From Ramlibacter tataouinensis (GTDB lineage: Bacteria > Pseudomonadota > Gammaproteobacteria > Burkholderiales > Burkholderiaceae_C), in the NCBI RefSeq assembly GCF_027941915.1, contig NZ_CP116009.1:124001-188000 (forward strand): 64,000 bases of DNA, written 5' to 3'. The first letter of the stretch is position 1; each line of letters opens with the position of its first letter. Under the pieces are notes generated by a model. That model worked only from the letters and a program-made list of their open reading frames with translations, ran no database searches and was not told the DNA's origin. The translations under genes were made by a program, and so were the position numbers. Below, piece after piece: positions 59,378 to 64,000 of the stretch.

Positions 59378-60631
59378 TCACATCTGGTCGATCATGACCT
59401 GGCCGAAGCCGGAGCAGGACACCTGGGTGGCGCCGTCCATCAGGCGGGCGAAGTCGTAGGTCACCTTCTTGGACAGGATGGCTTTTTCCATCGAGCTGAT
59501 GATCAGGTCGGCGGCCTCGGTCCAGCCCATGTGGCGCAGCATCATCTCGGCCGACAGGATCTCGGAGCCGGGGTTGACGTAGTCCTTGCCGGCGTACTTC
59601 GGCGCGGTGCCGTGGGTGGCCTCGAACATGGCGACCGTATCGCTGAGGTTGGCGCCCGGGGCGATGCCGATGCCGCCCACCTGGGCCGCCAGCGCGTCGG
59701 AGACGTAGTCGCCGTTGAGGTTGAGCGTGGCGATCACGCTGTATTCCGCCGGGCGCAGCAGGATCTGCTGCAGGAAGGCGTCGGCGATGGAATCCTTGAT
59801 GGTGATGTCCTTGCCCGTCTTCGGGTTCTTGAACTTGCACCACGGGCCGCCGTCGACCTCGACCGCGCCGAATTCCTTCTTGGCCAGCGCATAGCCCCAG
59901 TCACGAAAGCCCCCTTCCGTGAACTTCATGATGTTGCCCTTGTGCACCAGCGTGACGCTGGGCTTGTCGTTGTCGATGGCGTACTGGATGGCCTTGCGCA
60001 CCAGGCGCTCGGTGCCCTCGATCGAGACCGGCTTGATGCCGATGCCGGACGTCCCGGGGAAGCGGATCTTGGTGACGCCCATCTCCTCGATCAGGAACTT
60101 GATGACCTTCTGCGCCTTGTCGGACTGGGCCTCGTACTCGATGCCGGCGTAGATGTCCTCGGAGTTCTCGCGGAAGATGACCATGTTGGTCTTCTCCGGC
60201 TCCTTCAGCGGCGAGGGAACGCCCTTGAAGTACTGGATCGGGCGCAGGCAGACGTACAGGTCCAGCTCCTGGCGCAGCGCCACGTTCAGCGAGCGGATGC
60301 CGCCGCCCACGGGCGTGGTCAGCGGGCCCTTGATCGAGACGACGTAGTCGCGCACGGCGTGCAGCGTCTCCTCGGGCAGCCAGACGTCGGGGCCATAGAC
60401 CTTGGTCGATTTCTCGCCGGCATAGACCTCCATCCAGTGGATCTTGCGCTTACCGCCGTAGGCCTTGGCGACCGCGGCGTCGACCACCTTGAGCATGACC
60501 GGCGTGATGTCCATCCCCGTGCCGTCGCCCTCGATGTAGGGAATGATCGGCTGGTCCGGCACGTTCAGCGAAGTGTCGGCGTTGACGGTGATCTTCTGGC
60601 CCTGGCTGGGCACCTTGATGTGCTGGTACAT
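59378..60631 (-). CDS. icd: NADP-dependent isocitrate dehydrogenase
   Basis: 417 residues, the same length class as E. coli Icd. It contains [20 protein letters not shown], the isocitrate-site serine segment [17 protein letters not shown] (equivalent to the AceK-phosphorylated Ser113), [15 protein letters not shown] and [23 protein letters not shown] specificity is seen in [19 protein letters not shown] (Lys-Tyr contacting the 2'-phosphate). It makes 2-oxoglutarate and NADPH in the TCA cycle. Monocistronic, with a 213-bp region to the next divergent gene. Regulation by a kinase is possible because the serine is kept, but aceK is not in the window. Confidence 0.97.
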   Translation of the reverse strand: MYQHIKVPSQGQKITVNADTSLNVPDQPIIPYIEGDGTGMDITPVMLKVVDAAVAKAYGGKRKIHWMEVYAGEKSTKVYGPDVWLPEETLHAVRDYVVSIKGPLTTPVGGGIRSLNVALRQELDLYVCLRPIQYFKGVPSPLKEPEKTNMVIFRENSEDIYAGIEYEAQSDKAQKVIKFLIEEMGVTKIRFPGTSGIGIKPVSIEGTERLVRKAIQYAIDNDKPSVTLVHKGNIMKFTEGGFRDWGYALAKKEFGAVEVDGGPWCKFKNPKTGKDITIKDSIADAFLQQILLRPAEYSVIATLNLNGDYVSDALAAQVGGIGIAPGANLSDTVAMFEATHGTAPKYAGKDYVNPGSEILSAEMMLRHMGWTEAADLIISSMEKAILSKKVTYDFARLMDGATQVSCSGFGQVMIDQM

Positions 60632-60843
60632 GGAGGAAAGCGTCCTTCGGGGAGGATGTGGAATGCTGGGTCGCCGCGGGCTGCGGCAAACCTCGGGATT
60701 CTAGCCGCCGGCACCGGCGCCCCCTCGCGCGCAGGCCGCCAGCCCGTCCGTGTCAACCGCCGGCCAGCCCCGCGCGTTGCGGCTGGAGCTTCCCGGCGAC
60801 GGGAGGTGCTTTTCGAAAATCATCATCCCAAAGGAAGAAAACC

Positions 60844-61050
60844 ATGACCAAGCTTCTCGGCTCCCTGATCGCCGCCCTGTTCGCCACCGCCGCCTTCGCG
60901 CAAGCCACCCCGGCCGCCGCCCCGGCTGCCCCGGCCAAGGCCGAAGCGAAGAAGGAAGAGAAGAAGGAAGCCAAGGCCGAAGCCAAGGCGGAGAAGAAGG
61001 AAGCCAAGGCCGAAAAGAAGGCCGACAAGAAGGAAGAAGCCAAGAAGTAA
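60844..61050 (+). CDS. Small secreted Lys/Ala/Glu-rich protein (copy A)
   Basis: 68 residues. Signal peptide TKLLGSLIAALFATAAFAQ with cleavage after FAQ, then ATPAAAPAAPAKAEAKKEEK and a chain of KKE/KAE units. The mature part should be highly charged, disordered or a single alpha helix with i,i+4 Lys-Glu salt bridges. A very similar gene lies 187 bp downstream (same start, same ATPA-PAAPAKAEAKKEEK core), so the two are tandem paralogues. Small alanine/lysine-rich secreted proteins like these are common in Comamonadaceae, but no function is assigned. A terminator follows directly. Confidence 0.75.
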   Translation: MTKLLGSLIAALFATAAFAQATPAAAPAAPAKAEAKKEEKKEAKAEAKAEKKEAKAEKKADKKEEAKK

Positions 61051-61070
61051 GGCCTTCCGGCCCCTGGAAG

Positions 61071-61095
61071 ATGCCCGCCTCGCGCGGGCATTTTT
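61071..61095 (+). terminator. Rho-independent terminator after copy A
   Basis: ATGCCCGC (61071-61078) pairs with GCGGGCAT (61084-61091) and is followed by a five-T run. Confidence 0.85.
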
Positions 61096-61237
61096 CATGG
61101 GACCGAGGCCGGCCCCGATCCGCCGGACAGGCACTGTCAACGGGCGCATCGGCCGCCCCGTTACGGGGGAGCCTTCCGCACCCCGGGAGGACAACCGAAA
61201 CCGGTTCCCTGCAAACTGACCCGAGAGGATCCTGATC

Positions 61238-61453
61238 ATGTCCAAGCTGCTCGCCGCCCTGACGGCCGCCCTGTTCTCCGCCGCCGTGTTCGCGCAGGCC
61301 ACCCCGGCCACGCCCGCCACGCCGGCGGCCCCGGCCAAGGCCGAAGCCAAGAAGGAAGAAAAGGCCGCCGCCAAGGAAGACAAGGCTGCCGCCAAGAAGT
61401 CCAGCAAGAAGACCGCGAAGAAGGCGAAGAAGGCCGAAGACAAGAAGGCCTGA
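61238..61453 (+). CDS. Small secreted Lys/Ala-rich protein (copy B)
   Basis: 71 residues with the same plan as the gene at 60844: signal peptide SKLLAALTAALFSAAVFAQ, an ATPATPATPAAPAKAEAKKE start of the mature part, then a strongly basic AAKKSSKKTAKKAKKAEDKK tail that resembles histone H1-like proteins but is exported. It is more basic and less acidic than copy A. It has its own ribosome site (CGAGAGGATCC region) and its own terminator at 61474, so the copies are separate transcription units after duplication. Confidence 0.75.
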   Translation: MSKLLAALTAALFSAAVFAQATPATPATPAAPAKAEAKKEEKAAAKEDKAAAKKSSKKTAKKAKKAEDKKA

Positions 61454-61473
61454 TTTCCGCGCCTTGGCGCCCG

Positions 61474-61493
61474 GTGCCCGCTTCGGCGGGCAC
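61474..61493 (+). terminator. Rho-independent terminator after copy B
   Basis: GTGCCCGC (61474-61481) pairs with GCGGGCAC (61486-61493) around a TTCG tetraloop and is followed by TTTCGTTTC. Confidence 0.8.
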
Positions 61494-61520
61494 TTTCGTT
61501 TCGGCCGCACAATCGTGCCC

Positions 61521-61958
61521 ATGAAAGCCCTGATTGCAGCCATCGCGCTGGGGGCCGCCGCCGCGGCCGCCGCGCAGGAGCCCCAGACCGACCTGCCGCG
61601 CGTGCACCTGGCCGCCGGCATGCACCAGATCGACGCCCAGCTCGCGCGCAGCCCCGACGAGCGCGCCACCGGTCTGATGTGGCGCCGCCAGATGCCCCAG
61701 CACGAAGGCATGCTGTTCGTGTTCGCTCAGCCCTCGGTCCAGTGCTTCTGGATGAAGAACACCCTGCTGCCCCTGTCGGCCGCCTTCCTGGACGATGACG
61801 GCACGGTCGTCAACATCGCCGACATGCAGCCGCAGTCGCTCGACTCCCACTGCTCCGCGCGCCCCGTGCGCTACGTGCTCGAGATGAACCAGGGCTGGTT
61901 CGCCAAGCGCGGCGTCAAGGCTGGGTCAAAGCTAACCGGCCAGCCTTTCCAGAAATAG
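61521..61958 (+). CDS. DUF192 secreted protein
   Basis: 145 residues from ATG 61521 with signal peptide KALIAAIALGAAAAAAAQ. DUF192 core: LARSPDERATGLMWRRQMPQ, GMLFVFAQPSVQCFWMKNTL and LPLSAAFLDDDGTVVNIADM, ending VRYVLEMNQGWFAKRGVKAG. The CFWMKNT motif (usually F-W-M-K-N-T) is the family hallmark. Members are small periplasmic or extracellular beta proteins of unknown activity. It lies 28 bp after the terminator of copy B and ends just before a strong terminator. Confidence 0.9.
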   Translation: MKALIAAIALGAAAAAAAQEPQTDLPRVHLAAGMHQIDAQLARSPDERATGLMWRRQMPQHEGMLFVFAQPSVQCFWMKNTLLPLSAAFLDDDGTVVNIADMQPQSLDSHCSARPVRYVLEMNQGWFAKRGVKAGSKLTGQPFQK

Positions 61959-61974
61959 CGGAACCACAAAAGGA

Positions 61975-62000
61975 CAAGGGCCGCGAAGCGGCCCTTGTTT
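61975..62000. terminator. Terminator between the DUF192 gene and sodB
   Basis: CAAGGGCCGC (61975-61984) pairs with GCGGCCCTTG (61988-61997) around GAA, followed by TTT on the plus strand and preceded by AAAAGG, which gives a short T-run on the minus strand as well. Confidence 0.8.
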
Positions 62001-62033
62001 CCTATTGGAGCGGAGCGGATACCAGCGTAGCGG

Positions 62034-62615
62034 TTACGCGAAGTTCTTCTGCGCGAACTCCCAGTTCGCCAGCTTGTCCAGGAAGGTCTCGACGAACTTC
62101 TGGCGCAGGTTGCGGTAGTCGATGTAGTAGGCGTGCTCCCAGACGTCCACCGTCAGCACCGCCTTGTCGGCCGTGGTCAGCGGGGTGCCGGCGGCGCCGG
62201 TGTTGACGATGTCGACGCTGCCGTCCGGCTTCTTGACCAGCCAGGTCCAGCCGGAGCCGAAGTTGCCGACGGCGGACTTGACGAAGGCTTCGCGGAACGC
62301 CGCGTAGCTGCCCCACTTGGACTGGATCGCCTGCGCCAGCGCACCGGTGGGCTCGCCGCCGCCGTTGGGCTTCATGCAGTTCCAGAAGAACGTGTGGTTC
62401 CAGACCTGGGCCGCGTTGTTGTAGATGCCGCCGGAGGACTTCTTGACGATGTCTTCCAGTTCCATCTTCTCGAACTCGGTGCCCTTCTGCAGGTTGTTCA
62501 GGTTCACCACGTAGGCGTTGTGGTGCTTGCCGTGGTGGTACTCCAGGGTTTCCTTGGAATAGTGCGGCGCCAGCGAATCGATCGGGTACGGGAGCGGGGG
62601 CAGGGTGTGTTCCAT
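62034..62615 (-). CDS. sodB: Iron superoxide dismutase
   Basis: 193 residues, standard length. Metal ligands: His in YHHGKHHNAYVVNLN, His in NNAAQVWNHTFFWNCM, and Asp and His in DVWEHAYYIDYRN. The AAQVWNH version (Gln before VWNH) together with GGxxG in SGGIYN places it in the Fe-SOD class rather than Mn-SOD. It removes superoxide in the cytoplasm. 49 bp downstream of the xseA start region in transcription order (xseA lies upstream of the sodB promoter at 62616-62664), an arrangement usual in Comamonadaceae. Confidence 0.96.
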   Translation of the reverse strand: MEHTLPPLPYPIDSLAPHYSKETLEYHHGKHHNAYVVNLNNLQKGTEFEKMELEDIVKKSSGGIYNNAAQVWNHTFFWNCMKPNGGGEPTGALAQAIQSKWGSYAAFREAFVKSAVGNFGSGWTWLVKKPDGSVDIVNTGAAGTPLTTADKAVLTVDVWEHAYYIDYRNLRQKFVETFLDKLANWEFAQKNFA

Positions 62616-62664
62616 GGTTCCTCGAGTTGGTTGTTGGTCTGTCAGAAGCGGACGATTCTAGGCA

Positions 62665-63957
62665 CTAAAGCAACCTCGGCTGGACCACCGCCAGATCAAC
62701 CTCTCCTTCCGACAGGGTTGCCCGCAGCACCTGGCCGGTGCGGGTCTGCGCCGCCCGGCAAACCACGTGCCCGTCCTCGTCGGTCAGCAGCGCATAGCCG
62801 CGCTGCAGCACCAGCCGCGGGTCCAGCAGTTGCAGCCGCAGGTCGGCGCGGTGCAGGCGCTCGTGCTGGCGCTGCAACTCGCGGGGCAGCGCGGCCGCGT
62901 GGCGGCTGTCGCGTGCGGCCAGTTCCGAGCGCGCCCGTTCGAGCCGCAGCCGCACCGCATGGCGCAGCCGGTCGCCGAGCTGGCCGAGGGCGCGCTGCTG
63001 CTGGGCGAGCCGCGACGAGGGCCGGCCCAGGCGTCCGCTGGCCTGGTCCAGCCGCTGCGCGGCCGTGTCCAGCCGGCGCATGACGGCGGCCCGCAGGCGC
63101 TCGTCCGTGCCTTGCAGGTCCTGCAGCCAGTCCGCACGCGGCCGGGTCACCAGCTCGGCGGCGGCGGTCGGGGTCGGCGCGCGCAGGTCGGCGCAGAAGT
63201 CGGCGATGGTGAAGTCGGTCTCGTGGCCGACGCCGCACACCAGCGGCACCGGACTGCGCACCACCGCACGGGCCAGCGCTTCCTCGTTGAAGGACCACAG
63301 GTCCTCGATCGAGCCGCCGCCGCGCACCAGCAGGATCACGTCGATGCGGCCCGCCGCCGCTTCGACGTACAGCGCCTCGAGCGCACGGACGAGCTCGCCC
63401 GCGGCCTGAGGCCCCTGCACCGGCGCGGGCGCCAGCACCACCGGGATGTGCGGCACGCGCCGCCGCAAGGCGGTGGCCACGTCGTGCAGCGCGGCGGCGC
63501 CGGTGGAAGTGACCAGGCCGATCGCGCGCGGCATCGCCGGCAGGGGCCTCTTGCGGTCGGCATCGAACAGGCCTTCGGCTTCCAGCCGGGCCTTGAGCTG
63601 GGCGAAGCGCTCGTACCAGGCGCCCTGCCCTGCCCGCCGCAGGCTTTCGACCACCAGCTGCAGGTCCCCGCGCGGCTCGTAGACCGTCAGCCGGCCCTGC
63701 ACCTCGACCAGGTCGCCGTCGCGCGGCACGAAATCGAGCAGGCCGGCCGCCCGGCGGAACATGGCGCAACGCAGCTGACCCTGCGGATCCTTGAGCGAGA
63801 AGTACAGATGCCCGCTGGACGGGCGCGAGCAGCCCGAAACCTCGCCGCGGACCGCCACCGGATTGAGTCGCGCGTCCAGGAAGTCCGCAACGGCGCGGCA
63901 CAGCGCGCCGACTTGCCAGATCCGCGGCGAAAACGCTGGGTCGGCCGGGCCGGTCAT
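62665..63957 (-). CDS. xseA: Exodeoxyribonuclease VII large subunit
   Basis: 430 residues from ATG 63957 (TGPADPAFSPRIWQVGALCR); an in-frame ATG at 63990 would add 11 residues. N-terminal OB-fold: FLDARLNPVAVRGEVSGCSR and SSGHLYFSLKDPQGQLRCAM. The catalytic domain has PAMPRAIGLVTSTGAAALHD, VILLVRGGGSIEDLWSFNEE with the essential Arg/Asp, and PLVCGVGHETDFTIADFCAD. A helical C-terminal part (MRRLDTAAQRLDQASGRLG) binds XseB subunits. It degrades single-stranded DNA in mismatch and recombination repair. The xseB gene is not beside it, as in many bacteria. Confidence 0.96.
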   Translation of the reverse strand: MTGPADPAFSPRIWQVGALCRAVADFLDARLNPVAVRGEVSGCSRPSSGHLYFSLKDPQGQLRCAMFRRAAGLLDFVPRDGDLVEVQGRLTVYEPRGDLQLVVESLRRAGQGAWYERFAQLKARLEAEGLFDADRKRPLPAMPRAIGLVTSTGAAALHDVATALRRRVPHIPVVLAPAPVQGPQAAGELVRALEALYVEAAAGRIDVILLVRGGGSIEDLWSFNEEALARAVVRSPVPLVCGVGHETDFTIADFCADLRAPTPTAAAELVTRPRADWLQDLQGTDERLRAAVMRRLDTAAQRLDQASGRLGRPSSRLAQQQRALGQLGDRLRHAVRLRLERARSELAARDSRHAAALPRELQRQHERLHRADLRLQLLDPRLVLQRGYALLTDEDGHVVCRAAQTRTGQVLRATLSEGEVDLAVVQPRLL

Positions 63958-64000
63958 CAGGCGCGACGCGGCTGGCCAGCACATCCGCAACGGGACTTAG

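Noticed and set aside
60701-61711. Minus-strand open frames over the small Lys/Ala-rich genes
   Set aside because: They are the antisense of Lys/Ala codons (Leu/Phe/Gly-rich strings). The plus-strand frames have signal peptides, ribosome sites and terminators.

Overview
The window reads as a chromosomal segment of a GC-rich betaproteobacterium, most likely a Burkholderiales/Comamonadaceae-type organism (Ramlibacter/Variovorax-like). This is an inference from gene content: an H-NS of the short HvrA/Bv3F type, clpS-clpA next to a cold-shock gene, pepA-holC divergent from lptF-lptG, a CysB-type LysR regulator, NADP-dependent icd, and sodB next to xseA. No rRNA genes, CRISPR array, integrase or transposase were found. 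One tRNA-Ser(GGA) is present.

Layout. 1-5.3 kb: end of a paraslipin-like SPFH gene, a Gln-rich coiled-coil protein, a pyruvyl-transferase/FrhB-like pair, then an HTH protein fused to a degenerate class III cyclase-like domain with a small partner gene, preceded by 12-bp-spaced direct repeats. 5.35-6.4 kb: a VOC-family gene of atypical base composition lying between two near-identical inverted sequences. 6.4-30.8 kb: a large surface-polysaccharide locus. Its plus-strand arm (YjbH/GfcD-like, Wza, Wzb, Wzc) has the gene order gfcD-gfcE-etp-etk of group 4 capsule export. Its minus-strand arm carries two glycosyltransferases, a CapK-like adenylating enzyme, a GNAT/FemAB-like protein, a deacetylase-like protein, Wzy, a hexapeptide acyltransferase and Wzx. 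It continues with WlbA-, TviC- and TviB-like enzymes and a bacillosamine-type set (PglF, PglE, PglD, PglC-like) with a VanZ-like protein inserted.

31.5-33.6 kb: H-NS-like protein, two small membrane proteins, a HAD-like protein, tRNA-Ser and REP-like palindromes. 33.6-42.3 kb: two overlapping hybrid histidine kinase genes, the second with about 11 tandem 92-residue HAMP-type units. 42.5-45.1 kb: a divergent pair of secreted TPR and coiled-coil proteins. 45.2-64 kb: housekeeping genes (LivK-like binding protein, HolC, PepA, LptF/LptG, sirohydrochlorin chelatase-like protein, CysB, methionine aminotransferase-like enzyme, ketopantoate reductase-like enzyme, SGNH lipoprotein, EVE protein, ClpA/ClpS, cold-shock protein, Icd, two small Lys/Ala-rich secreted proteins, DUF192 protein, SodB, XseA).

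How the genes fit together. The polysaccharide locus is a plausible complete Wzx/Wzy pathway. PglF/E/D would make a UDP-di-N-acetylbacillosamine-like sugar and PglC would load it onto undecaprenyl phosphate. TviB/TviC would make UDP-GlcNAcA and UDP-GalNAcA. The glycosyltransferases would extend the unit, Wzx would flip it and Wzy polymerise it. Wzc/Wzb/Wza and the YjbH-like protein would control and carry out export. The middle of the locus (about 16-22.5 kb) is visibly AT-richer than its flanks, which suggests exchange of the serotype-specific core.
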